Part shown: positions 8,243 through 16,479 of the stretch, piece by piece | How positions within the stretch are numbered: the stretch's first letter is position 1 | How the letters are laid out: every line of letters begins with the position of its first letter | Assembly (NCBI RefSeq): GCF_026013365.1 | Contig: NZ_JAPDOE010000002.1 | Span: 124,001 to 188,000, forward strand | Length of the DNA: 64,000 nt | DNA from: Paenibacillus sp. LS1 | GTDB lineage: Bacteria; Bacillota; Bacilli; Paenibacillales; Paenibacillaceae | Direction: 5' to 3' | Made by a program: the position numbers and the translations under genes | Notes under the pieces: generated by a model | The model's database searches: none | What the model saw: the letters and a program-made list of their open reading frames with translations, nothing else | Told to the model about the DNA's origin: nothing

Positions 8243-9955
8243 TCACCGCTGCTTACGATACACTCTTGCTTCGTATGGTTGAAGCTGAATGGCACCCTCA
8301 TCGGTAGAATAACGTCTGTTAACATTGCCGATGATCAGCTTGGCATGCTCGGAATTCCAGCCTCCCGGCCAGTGCATCTCGGGTTCATGTCCACGGAAAT
8401 TCAGAATGACCAACATCTGCTCATCATCCAGCGTTCGTGTATAGGCATAGATATCCGGATCATCCGGCAGAAGCAGTTCATACGCCCCATAGATCAGCAC
8501 TTTATGTTGTTTGCGAAGCGCAATTAACTTACGGTAATAATGCAAAATGGATTGCGGATCACTTTCGGCATCAGCCACATTAATCTCAGGATAATTATCA
8601 TTCACCTGAATCCACGGCTGACCCTGGGTAAAACCTGCGTGTTCCGTCTCATCCCATTGCATCGGCGTGCGGGCATTATCGCGACTCTTCAGCCAGATTG
8701 CCTGCATGACTTCATGCTTCGACTTACCTTGACCAATGTAATGATTGAAATAATTTTTGGTCTCGATGTCCCGATATTGTTCGATATTCGGGAAAGCGAC
8801 ATTGGTCATACCGATCTCTTCTCCTTGATAGATGTAGGGTGTCCCTTCGAGTGTAAGCATCCACGTCGCCAGCATCTGAGCAGAACGCACCCGATACTTA
8901 CCGTCATCTCCAAAACGCGAAACCGGACGCGGCTGATCATGGTTGCCCATGTAATTGGCGTTCCAACCTCTGTCATGTAAAACCGTTTGCCACCGGCTCA
9001 TGATTTCTTTGAGTTCGGTCAGCTTCCATTCCTTATAGTTCCATTTACCAATTCCAGAAGATTTGGCATCGATAAACATATGCTCAAACTGGAATACCAT
9101 ATTAAGTTCATCACGATCCGTACCTACATAAGCCAGCGCCTGTTCAGGCCCAAGTCCGGAAGTCTCGCCAACCGTCATGGGTCCGTATGGTTTCAGGATC
9201 ATGTTATTCAGTTTTTTCAGGATGGAGTGTACCTGTTCCAGGTTGGAAAAGAGCTGATACGCTGGAACCACCGGCAGATTATGCGGATTGTGGACGCTTG
9301 GCAGACCTTCCGCCTTGGCAATATGCGCTACTGCATCGAAACGGAATCCGTCTACCCCTTTTTCCAGCCACCAATGCACCATCTCATACATCTCTTCTGC
9401 CATCTTTTCATTGTTCCAGTTGAGATCCGGTTGTTGTTCCGAATATAGATGTAAATAATACTCATTCGTCTCGGGGTCATGCTTCCATACTGAGCCGCCA
9501 AAATAGGACTCCCAATTATTCGGCACCTGTCCATTTTTACCTGAACGCCAAATATAATAATCCCGCTTCGGATTCATCTTCGATGAACGAGACTCGGCAA
9601 ACCATGCATGCTCATCCGACGTATGATTCAGCACCAGATCCATCATGATCTTGAGCCCACGCTTGTGTGCCTCTGCCAGTAATCGATCAAAATCCTCCAT
9701 CGTGCCGTATTTACGCAAAATGGCGTAGTAATCCCGGATATCATATCCGTTATCATGTCCCGGTGAATCGTAGATGGGACAGAGCCAGATTACATCTACA
9801 CCCAAATTCTCTAGATAATCCAGCTTCTCATAGATTCCCTGCAAGTCGCCCTGTCCATCCCCGTCCGAATCCTTGAAGCTACTCGGGTAGATCTGGTATA
9901 CCACACTCTCTTTCCACCAAACGATATCGCCCACCTCGCTCTCATCATTGTTCAC
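8243..9955 (-). CDS. Alpha-glucosidase / oligo-1,6-glucosidase, GH13
   Basis: A cytoplasmic exo-acting alpha-glucosidase of 570 residues with the GH13 regions DLVLNH, GFRFDAVAH (nucleophile D207), TVGETS (acid/base) and GNHDQPR. The residue after the nucleophile is Ala; in this subfamily Val is typical of alpha-1,6-specific enzymes and Ala of alpha-1,4-specific ones, so a preference for maltose-type substrates is inferred. The start is uncertain: the GTG at 9955 has no clear ribosome binding site, and a GTG seven codons in is an alternative. It is separate from the trehalose operon although homologous to its hydrolase. Confidence 0.88.
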   Translation of the reverse strand: MNNDESEVGDIVWWKESVVYQIYPSSFKDSDGDGQGDLQGIYEKLDYLENLGVDVIWLCPIYDSPGHDNGYDIRDYYAILRKYGTMEDFDRLLAEAHKRGLKIMMDLVLNHTSDEHAWFAESRSSKMNPKRDYYIWRSGKNGQVPNNWESYFGGSVWKHDPETNEYYLHLYSEQQPDLNWNNEKMAEEMYEMVHWWLEKGVDGFRFDAVAHIAKAEGLPSVHNPHNLPVVPAYQLFSNLEQVHSILKKLNNMILKPYGPMTVGETSGLGPEQALAYVGTDRDELNMVFQFEHMFIDAKSSGIGKWNYKEWKLTELKEIMSRWQTVLHDRGWNANYMGNHDQPRPVSRFGDDGKYRVRSAQMLATWMLTLEGTPYIYQGEEIGMTNVAFPNIEQYRDIETKNYFNHYIGQGKSKHEVMQAIWLKSRDNARTPMQWDETEHAGFTQGQPWIQVNDNYPEINVADAESDPQSILHYYRKLIALRKQHKVLIYGAYELLLPDDPDIYAYTRTLDDEQMLVILNFRGHEPEMHWPGGWNSEHAKLIIGNVNRRYSTDEGAIQLQPYEARVYRKQR

Positions 9956-10073
9956 TATATAATCTCTGCTCGCTGTATTAAGCCGTTAATATGTTTTATC
10001 CGAAATGATTCCCTTGTAAACATTTGAAAGGTATCTTATGCAAAAAGACCCGGTCACGGCCGCGATCTGCGGC

Positions 10074-10532
10074 TCAATTCCGAGTCCTTCTTGGTGAACA
10101 TAAAAACAACTTAAATACGGCGTAACCTATCCAGGCACCGATCGTGTTCAGAATAATGTCATCCACATCAAACGAACCTACACGTGTAATCAATTGTGTG
10201 ACTTCAACACCTAGCAGAAGCAAAACAACTGTCGATGAAAAGGTCAGGAACGAACGGCACCTCCGAAACAACCACGGAATCCAGATGCCCAACGGAATGA
10301 ACAATACGATATTGCCAAACAGGTTTTTGACCCAGGTATCTGTATTGTACCTCTCCCTCTCCAAAAGAAGTGGCCGAATGGTCTCGAAGGGTACGAGATT
10401 ATATTGATAATACATGCCAGGTGTTCGTCCACTGACAAACAGTAAATTGCCCATAATCAGTATGTAAAGCACTGCCATGCAAGCAACAATTGCGAGCATC
10501 CACTTAGAGTGGAGCCATGACTTTTCGCTCAT
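10074..10532 (-). CDS. VanZ family membrane protein
   Basis: A 152-residue protein with four predicted membrane helices and VanZ signatures: NLVPFETIR, LFGNIVLFIPLG, GVEVTQLITRVGSFDVDDIILNT. VanZ itself raises teicoplanin resistance in enterococci; the role of the many stand-alone homologues in Firmicutes is unknown. The start is ATG with GGAGG 10 nt upstream. No van genes are nearby. Confidence 0.82.
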   Translation of the reverse strand: MSEKSWLHSKWMLAIVACMAVLYILIMGNLLFVSGRTPGMYYQYNLVPFETIRPLLLERERYNTDTWVKNLFGNIVLFIPLGIWIPWLFRRCRSFLTFSSTVVLLLLGVEVTQLITRVGSFDVDDIILNTIGAWIGYAVFKLFLCSPRRTRN

Positions 10533-10574
10533 TTATTTTATGCCTCCGACCTTAATTTCCGCGAGGCGGTAGGT

Positions 10575-10673
10575 CTATTTTAAAGGGATATAGATCTTCA
10601 TGTCCAGTTGTTCAGGAGTCGATTTCCAAACATCCGTCACTTCAAAGTCCGGCCCTTCCCTCCGTTCATTAAT
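10575..10673 (-). pseudogene. C-terminal remnant of a GyrI-like / AraC effector-binding domain
   Basis: On the minus strand 32 codons read through without a stop and contain GPDFEV followed by MKIYIPLK directly before TAG, which matches the usual C-terminus of GyrI-like small-molecule-binding domains. In-frame TGA lies immediately upstream, and the rest of the domain (over 100 residues) is absent. The upstream side abuts a long inverted repeat (10686-10768). It is most likely debris of a deleted gene; chance resemblance cannot be ruled out. Confidence 0.45.
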
Positions 10674-10685
10674 TCACTGTATGCC

Positions 10686-10768
10686 AAAATCCCCTTGATC
10701 TACAAGGAGATGCTCTCTACGCTGATTGATTAACCCGTAGAGATAGCTCTTGTGAACAAGGGGATTTT
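10686..10768. terminator. Long imperfect hairpin downstream of glgP
   Basis: Outer arms AAAATCCCCTTG and CAAGGGGATTTT pair perfectly over 12 bp, and inner arms CTCTACG and CGTAGAG add a second helix. On the minus strand it follows the glgP stop by 21 nt and ends in four T, so it can end glgP transcription. On the plus strand it is followed by a longer T-run, although no plus-strand gene precedes it. Confidence 0.6.
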
Positions 10769-10788
10769 TTTGCCCTAACAATTTATTC

Positions 10789-13221
10789 TTAGCCTTTCCA
10801 GTTCCCGGACACGGGATGAATACCCCAGATATCTGTCGCATACTCACTAATGGTACGATCACTAGAGAATATACCAGAATGAGCCGTGTTTAATATTGCT
10901 TTCTGAGTCCAGCCTGGAATATCCCGGTACGCCTGGTCAATGGCAGCATGCGCGTCTGCATAAGCAGCAAAATCACGCAATACAAAGTATTCGTCACCAT
11001 GAGCCAGCAGCGAATCATAGATATCCCAGAACTCCCCATCACGATAACAGAATGCACCTGGATGCACCAATTGCTCAACGACCTCGCGAATCCGATCATC
11101 GTGCTGAACAATCTCATTCGGCCGGTAGCTGCCGGAACGATAATACTCAAGCACTTCGTCTGCACGCAGACCATAGATGAACATATTTTCTTCTCCGACC
11201 TGCTCTGCCATCTCCACATTGGCTCCATCCATCGTGCCAATCGTTAAGGCGCCGTTCATCATAAACTTCATATTGCCCGTACCTGAAGCTTCCTTGCCTG
11301 CGGTTGAGATCTGTTCACTAACATCCGCAGCCGGAATAATCTTCTCTGCAAGAGAGACGGAATAGTTTTCGAGGAAAAATACCTTCAAGCGGTCATTCAC
11401 CGCTGCATCCCGATTCACCGTGTCAGATACCGTATTGATCAGCTTGATGATTTTCTTGGCAAAATAATAACTCGGTGCTGCCTTGGCTCCAAAGATGAAC
11501 GTACGTGGCACCATATCAAACGAAGCATCATTCTTAAGCCGGTTATACAGATGCATCACATGCAGGATGTTCAACAGTTGCCGTTTGTACCCATGCAGCC
11601 TCTTCACCTGCACATCAAAAATGGAATCCGGATTCACTGTCGTTCCAGTATGATCCAGAATATAAGCAGCAAGTCGTTCCTTGTTATCCCGCTTAATCGA
11701 ACGGAACTGCTCTTGGAATGAGGTATTATCCGCAAAGCCTGCCAGCTGGTCCAACTTGCCCGGCTCTGTTATCCATTCGTTACCAATTGTATCCGTGATG
11801 AGATCCGACAGTTTCGGATTGGCATGCATCAGCCAGCGGCGATGGGTAATACCATTCGTTTTGTTATTGAAACGCTCTGGATACAGTGCATAGAACGGAG
11901 CCATCTCGCGCTCCTTCAAAATCTCGGTATGCAATGCAGCGACACCATTGACGCTATGACTGCCTACAATCGCCAGATGCGCCATCCGCACCTGATCGTT
12001 CGCAATGATCGCCAGGTGCCCTATGCGATCCTGATCTCCCGGATACCGGTCCAGCAGCATGCCACAAAAGCGTTTGTTGATCTCTTCAATGATCATGTAA
12101 ATCCGTGGCAGCAGCTTGCTGATCATGGATACAGGCCATTTTTCAAGCGCTTCGCTTAGCGTTGTGTGATTGGTATATGATACAGTGCGAGTTGTGATAT
12201 CCCATGCTTCATCCCAACCATAACCTTTCACATCAATCAGGATGCGCATCAGTTCTGGAATAACCAAGGTTGGATGCGTGTCGTTGATGTGGAAAGCTAC
12301 CTTATCCGGCAATCGGTCATACGAAAGCTCCAGCTTGTTGAATGTACGCAAGGCACTTTGCACGCCTGCCGAACACATGAAGTATTGCTGCTTCAATCGC
12401 AGCAGCTTTCCTTCGTACTGGGAATCATCCGGATACAAGAATTCCGAGATCGATTCAACCGAACGGCTATAATCCAGATAACCGTAGTAGTTCGAAGGGG
12501 TGTCGAGTGAAGTCTCGCGCTTCGGCTCGGCACTCCATAGACGCAATGTGTTCACATGGGTTTGACCATAACCGATGACAGGCACGTCATAGGGAATGGC
12601 GACAACCGATTCGGCATCTTTTGTAACAAACTGATATTCTCCATCCTGTTCGTGAGCTTCTACCCGGCCCCAGAACTGTACTTCCACCTTTTTGTCTGGA
12701 CGACGGACTTCCCATTCGTTGCCTTTATCCAGCCAATTGTCAGGTAATTCGACCTGATTGCCATTGATGATTTTTTGCTCAAACAATCCGTATTTATAGC
12801 GAATGCCGCAGCCATGTCCCGCATATCCAAGGGATGCAAGTGAATCCAGGAAACAGGCAGCGAGTCGTCCGAGACCTCCGTTACCGAGTCCTGCATCCGC
12901 CTCCTGTTCTTCCACCTCTTCCAAGGAGAAACCCAGTTCAGCCAGACTGTCGCGCACCAATTCCAATTCATTCACATTCAACAGATTGTTGCCGAGCAGA
13001 CGTCCAATCAGGAATTCCAGCGAGAAGTAATAGACCTGTTTATCCTGGCGCTGCTTAAACCCCTGATTCGACGCTGCCCAATCCTGGCCTGCATATTCAC
13101 GAATCATGCTTCCCAGTACATGGTACACGTCTTCCTGTGTTGCTTCTTCAATCGGTTTGCCCAATTTGCTGACCAGATTCCGTGTAAAGATACTCTTGAA
13201 CGTTTCCTTGTTGTCAAACAA
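10789..13221 (-). CDS. glgP: Glycogen/alpha-glucan phosphorylase
   Basis: Releases glucose-1-phosphate from glycogen using orthophosphate and pyridoxal phosphate. At 810 residues it is a normal GT35 enzyme. Visible signatures are GNGGLGRLAAC, HINDTHP, the KRLHGYKRQ segment and EASGTGNMKFMMNG, which holds the pyridoxal-phosphate lysine. The start is TTG at 13221 with GGGAGG 9 nt upstream; no ATG fits. It lies downstream of glgC-glgD but is separated by a 336-nt gap that contains a structured element (13309-13421), so it probably has its own leader. Glycogen synthase and branching enzyme genes are not in the window. Confidence 0.95.
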   Translation of the reverse strand: MFDNKETFKSIFTRNLVSKLGKPIEEATQEDVYHVLGSMIREYAGQDWAASNQGFKQRQDKQVYYFSLEFLIGRLLGNNLLNVNELELVRDSLAELGFSLEEVEEQEADAGLGNGGLGRLAACFLDSLASLGYAGHGCGIRYKYGLFEQKIINGNQVELPDNWLDKGNEWEVRRPDKKVEVQFWGRVEAHEQDGEYQFVTKDAESVVAIPYDVPVIGYGQTHVNTLRLWSAEPKRETSLDTPSNYYGYLDYSRSVESISEFLYPDDSQYEGKLLRLKQQYFMCSAGVQSALRTFNKLELSYDRLPDKVAFHINDTHPTLVIPELMRILIDVKGYGWDEAWDITTRTVSYTNHTTLSEALEKWPVSMISKLLPRIYMIIEEINKRFCGMLLDRYPGDQDRIGHLAIIANDQVRMAHLAIVGSHSVNGVAALHTEILKEREMAPFYALYPERFNNKTNGITHRRWLMHANPKLSDLITDTIGNEWITEPGKLDQLAGFADNTSFQEQFRSIKRDNKERLAAYILDHTGTTVNPDSIFDVQVKRLHGYKRQLLNILHVMHLYNRLKNDASFDMVPRTFIFGAKAAPSYYFAKKIIKLINTVSDTVNRDAAVNDRLKVFFLENYSVSLAEKIIPAADVSEQISTAGKEASGTGNMKFMMNGALTIGTMDGANVEMAEQVGEENMFIYGLRADEVLEYYRSGSYRPNEIVQHDDRIREVVEQLVHPGAFCYRDGEFWDIYDSLLAHGDEYFVLRDFAAYADAHAAIDQAYRDIPGWTQKAILNTAHSGIFSSDRTISEYATDIWGIHPVSGNWKG

Positions 13222-13308
13222 AAGTAGGTTCCTCCCGGGGAAATCCTGCAGGACGGTGGCGGTTCATACACTCTGTTGCTCAACATTGTGCAAAGTGGCC
13301 GTTCCGGT

Positions 13309-13421
13309 GACGAATCGTTCTTATGATCGCTGTTACCCCTGTATTTTCTTGAATTTATTAATTAGATGTGAAAATACAGTGATAAAGGCGAGCGCTTCGC
13401 TTCTTCAGAATCGATTTCGTC
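13309..13421 (-). repeat. Structured element, copy 1 (candidate leader RNA of glgP)
   Basis: Read on the minus strand, the element can fold into a closing helix (GACGAAATCG with CGATTCGTC, one bulge), an internal helix (CGCCTTTATC with GGGTAACAGCG, with an internal loop) and a terminal helix (CTGTATTTTC with GAAAATACAG). The same architecture recurs at 38993-39102 with several compensating changes, for example GACAGAA/TTCTGTC in the closing helix. Similarity seems to extend about 30 nt on each side. Conserved unpaired segments include AGAAGCGRAGCG and AACAGCGATC. It ends about 90 nt before the glgP start. I do not recognise it as a known riboswitch class. Confidence 0.65.
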
Positions 13422-13557
13422 CCCTCCACTACGTTTGCATGTTGGTGAGAACTTTTGTGCTGCATTTCATGCGTCAAAAAATGTATGAACCTTAAATCCA
13501 TCCTACAGGATTTTTATTTTATATATATTTATAGAAGATATCGGTTACGTGTGGGGA

Positions 13558-14661
13558 TTAGATAATAGTACTTTTAGCTAAAATGTATGGATTCGACGGG
13601 TCGCCGATCAGCGTCTGTCCCCCGGTCAGCTTCACGTCTTTATCGAGAATGACATTCTCAAGTACCGTCCCCTCACCAATGTAACATTTCTGCATGATGA
13701 TGGAACCTTTAATTTTGGCACCCTTCGCCACCTGTACGCCGCGGAACAAAATGCTGTCCTCCACCTCGCCACCAACGATGCAGCCATTGGCAAGGAGTGA
13801 ATGTTTAACATCAGCGGTATCCAGGTATTTGGCAGGGGCTTCATATTTGATTTTGGTCTGAACCGGATCTTCCTTGAACAGTTGTTCATACTGCCCTGTA
13901 TTCAACAGATCCATACTGTTGCGATAATAACTGTCGATCGAATTGATAACTGCGTGATAGCCATCATATGCATACGCAGCGATGTTCAATCCATCCGGAT
14001 TTTTTTGAATGACATCTCGGAAGAAATGGCTCTCGCCATGATCGATGCAGCGCTGCACCTGGCGCAAGAACAATTCCTTTTCCATGATAAAAATTTCTGT
14101 ATATATATTCGGGTGGTTAGCGCTTTGGTGAATGTCCACCACGTTGCCGTCCCCGTCATGGTCAACTTTGACACAGGCGTCATGCTCAGGCAGCAGTTGA
14201 TCCACTTTTTTGCATACCAGTGTAACGTCCGCTCCTTTGCTGATGTGATACCTATAGACATCCTGGAGGTCTGCTTTGGTCACATGGCGACTGCCCGCAT
14301 GCACAACATATTGCCCTGCACCTCTGTGGAAAAAGTCCAAATTGTTATGGAAATGCTGCAAATCCCCCTGTGACGTATCTGTTGGATCGTTCCAGTCCGG
14401 TGGCAAAATAAACATACCTCCATGCTTGCGATCCAGATCCCAAGGCTTGCCGTCACCGAGATGGTCCATCAGGGAGCGATACTTACGACGTACAAACACA
14501 CCTATACTCTCAATGCCTGCATTCATCATATTGGATAGAACAAAATCGATCAGACGGTAACGCCCGGCATAAGGCACCGCGGCTCCGCAGCGAAAGTACG
14601 TCAATTCCTTCAATTCCTCAAGTTCATGGTCAAGGTTAATAACTCCGATCAATGGTTTCAT
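13558..14661 (-). CDS. glgD: Glucose-1-phosphate adenylyltransferase regulatory subunit GlgD
   Basis: The second, usually non-catalytic subunit of the Firmicute ADP-glucose pyrophosphorylase, which boosts the activity of GlgC. It has the nucleotidyltransferase fold but a degenerate N-terminus (GVINLDHELEEL instead of a GGxGxRL loop), then YRLIDFVLSN and a C-terminal left-handed beta-helix (GCIVGGEVEDSILF). I chose the ATG giving MKPLIGVINL, the family's usual start; a GTG three codons earlier is nearer the weak AGGA site. It follows glgC by 26 nt and is co-transcribed with it. Confidence 0.92.
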   Translation of the reverse strand: MKPLIGVINLDHELEELKELTYFRCGAAVPYAGRYRLIDFVLSNMMNAGIESIGVFVRRKYRSLMDHLGDGKPWDLDRKHGGMFILPPDWNDPTDTSQGDLQHFHNNLDFFHRGAGQYVVHAGSRHVTKADLQDVYRYHISKGADVTLVCKKVDQLLPEHDACVKVDHDGDGNVVDIHQSANHPNIYTEIFIMEKELFLRQVQRCIDHGESHFFRDVIQKNPDGLNIAAYAYDGYHAVINSIDSYYRNSMDLLNTGQYEQLFKEDPVQTKIKYEAPAKYLDTADVKHSLLANGCIVGGEVEDSILFRGVQVAKGAKIKGSIIMQKCYIGEGTVLENVILDKDVKLTGGQTLIGDPSNPYILAKSTII

Positions 14662-14687
14662 CGCATGCACCGTCCTTTTGGCTTCAA

Positions 14688-15857
14688 TTAGGCCTTGCTG
14701 GTTATTCCTTGGCGAAGCTGACGTTCCAGTTCTTCCTGATCCACGAGCAATATATCACTTTCATCTCCCGGTGCAGGCGAAATCTGTGTTCCATCCGGAA
14801 TAACCAATCCTTCTGAGATAATCGCTCGGTAAATGCGCACATTTTGCCCGATTTTCACCCTTGGCATGATGACCGAATCGATAACGGCGCTGTTCTCCCC
14901 AACTTCAATGCCATAGAACAGAACGGAATGATTGACCTCACCATGCACAACACTGCCTTCACTAATGATACAATTCCGCACCTTGGCCGATGGAGAGATG
15001 TATTGTGCAGGTTGATTTGGATTACGTGTAAAGATACGCCAGTCCGGATCATTCAGATTAAACGGTGTGTCTTCGTCCAACAGGTCCATATTGGATTCCC
15101 ACAGACTGCGAATGGTACCTACGTCTTTCCAGTAACCTTCGAACGGATACGCATATAAGGATTTTTCATTTTCAAGCAACAAAGGAATGATATCTTTACC
15201 AAAATCATAGGAGGTGGATGCCTGTTGTTCATCCTGGATCAGAAAACGTTTCAGTACATCCCACTTGAAGAGATAGATACCCATGGAAGCGAGTGTGCTC
15301 TTGGGCTCAGGAGGTTTTTCTTCAAATTCATAGATGCTATAGTCATCGTTGGTGTTCAGCACCCCGAAACGGCTGGCTTCTTCCAATGAGACATCAATAA
15401 CCGATATGGTGCAGTCTGCATCTTTTTCTTTGTGATACTGGAGCATCTTTTCGTAATCCATTTTATAGATATGATCCCCTGACAGAATGAGCACATGCTC
15501 AGGATCGAATTGTTCAATAAAGTTCAGGTTACGGAAAATCGCATCCGCTGTCCCCCGGTACCAGTTGCTACCGTCTTCACGTTCATGTGGAGGCAGTACG
15601 TATACCCCGCCGTTTTTACGGTCCAGATCCCAGTCACTACCAATGCCTATATAGGAGTGTAGGACAAGTGGTTCATACTGAGTCAATACGCCCACTGTAT
15701 CAATACCTGAATTAGAGCAGTTACTCAGCGGAAAATCAATGATTCGGTACGTGCCGCCAAAATATACAGCTGGCTTAGCCAGTGATTTCGTTAATCCTTT
15801 TAACCTCTTACCTTGCCCTCCGGCAAGTAGCATCGCTACAACTTCTTTTTTCGCCAT
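14688..15857 (-). CDS. glgC: Glucose-1-phosphate adenylyltransferase catalytic subunit GlgC
   Basis: Makes ADP-glucose from glucose-1-phosphate and ATP, the committed step of bacterial glycogen synthesis. It shows the nucleotide loop [31 protein letters not shown], the substrate motif [10 protein letters not shown], and a C-terminal beta-helix with hexapeptide-like repeats. The ATG at 15857 is preferred because GGAGGAGG lies 8 nt upstream; an adjacent ATG (15860) is possible. It is the first gene of glgC-glgD. About 600 nt upstream lie without a gene before the left recombination site of the AT-rich insert. Confidence 0.94.
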   Translation of the reverse strand: MAKKEVVAMLLAGGQGKRLKGLTKSLAKPAVYFGGTYRIIDFPLSNCSNSGIDTVGVLTQYEPLVLHSYIGIGSDWDLDRKNGGVYVLPPHEREDGSNWYRGTADAIFRNLNFIEQFDPEHVLILSGDHIYKMDYEKMLQYHKEKDADCTISVIDVSLEEASRFGVLNTNDDYSIYEFEEKPPEPKSTLASMGIYLFKWDVLKRFLIQDEQQASTSYDFGKDIIPLLLENEKSLYAYPFEGYWKDVGTIRSLWESNMDLLDEDTPFNLNDPDWRIFTRNPNQPAQYISPSAKVRNCIISEGSVVHGEVNHSVLFYGIEVGENSAVIDSVIMPRVKIGQNVRIYRAIISEGLVIPDGTQISPAPGDESDILLVDQEELERQLRQGITSKA

Positions 15858-15860
15858 CAT

Positions 15861-16443
15861 TACAGCCTCCTCCACGTGCATTCGTTCTGATTCATTTCAG
15901 AGCCCATAATCGATATTCTGTTGTGTGGACACTGTTGTCTTGATTAGGAGCTTGCTGTACAGATGTGTAGCTGGATGAATCAACTTGCTGTTGAACTTGT
16001 TTGATTGTGAAGCCTGAAATAGAGATAATGCGGTGTAGAATTGCCTTGACTGACTTACTGAGGTGAATGTTAGATGTAGAGCTTAAGGTGTAGCTCGTGG
16101 ACAATGTAATAGACTACTCCTATTTAACATTAAACACGAAACGGACTGGGGAATCTTACTGGAAAACATCGACATCGAGTTTAGGTTCAAATCACCCTTT
16201 CTCGTGTCGTTGCTATCATAATGTATTCGATAAAAAGGAATGAAACTCCTTTTGGAAAATTCATGGTAAAAACATGTGGTTCGTGGATCTATATACCTAC
16301 AAAATTGTATAAAAAGGGCTTTAGTATCAGGAATTATAATATTTATTGTAAATTTTTAGAGGAATACATAGAAATGTGTCGAATAATAGATATGGTATAA
16401 AAGTAGCACTTAGAATTGCATTGAGCAATCTATCGAAGAGTTA
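15861..16443. other. Gene-free region between glgC and the left recombination site
   Basis: About 580 nt with no convincing gene. It must hold the glgC promoter (minus) and the promoter of the plus-strand ATPase gene. From about 16200 the sequence becomes visibly AT-rich, like the insert. A candidate extended -10 (TGGTATAAA, 16393-16401) lies about 80 nt upstream of the ATPase start; TATAAT at 16335-16340 is another candidate, without a well-spaced -35. A 70-codon minus-strand frame here looks like chance. Confidence 0.45.
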
Positions 16444-16479
16444 CATACTAATAACTATAAATTATTTGGAGGTCTTGTG
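16444..16479 (+). repeat. Left recombination site of the invertible cassette
   Basis: Outer arm CATACTAATAA (16444-16454), spacer CTATAAA (16455-16461), inner arm TTATTTGGAGG (16462-16472), then TCTTGTG up to the ATPase start codon. Positions 16450-16479 are repeated perfectly, in inverted orientation, at 19995-20024. Outer and inner arms match in 8 of 11 positions as inverted repeats. This is the layout of tyrosine recombinase core sites. The GGAGG ribosome binding site of the ATPase gene is part of the inner arm. Confidence 0.8.

Noticed and set aside
10039-10072. GC-rich hairpin (GCCGC/GCGGC) after the VanZ gene
   Set aside because: The short T-run follows about 12 nt after the stem, too far for a convincing terminator.
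15892-16104. 70-codon minus-strand open frame upstream of glgC
   Set aside because: No ribosome binding site, biased Ser/Thr/Gln content, and it covers the probable glgC leader and promoter; it reads like chance.
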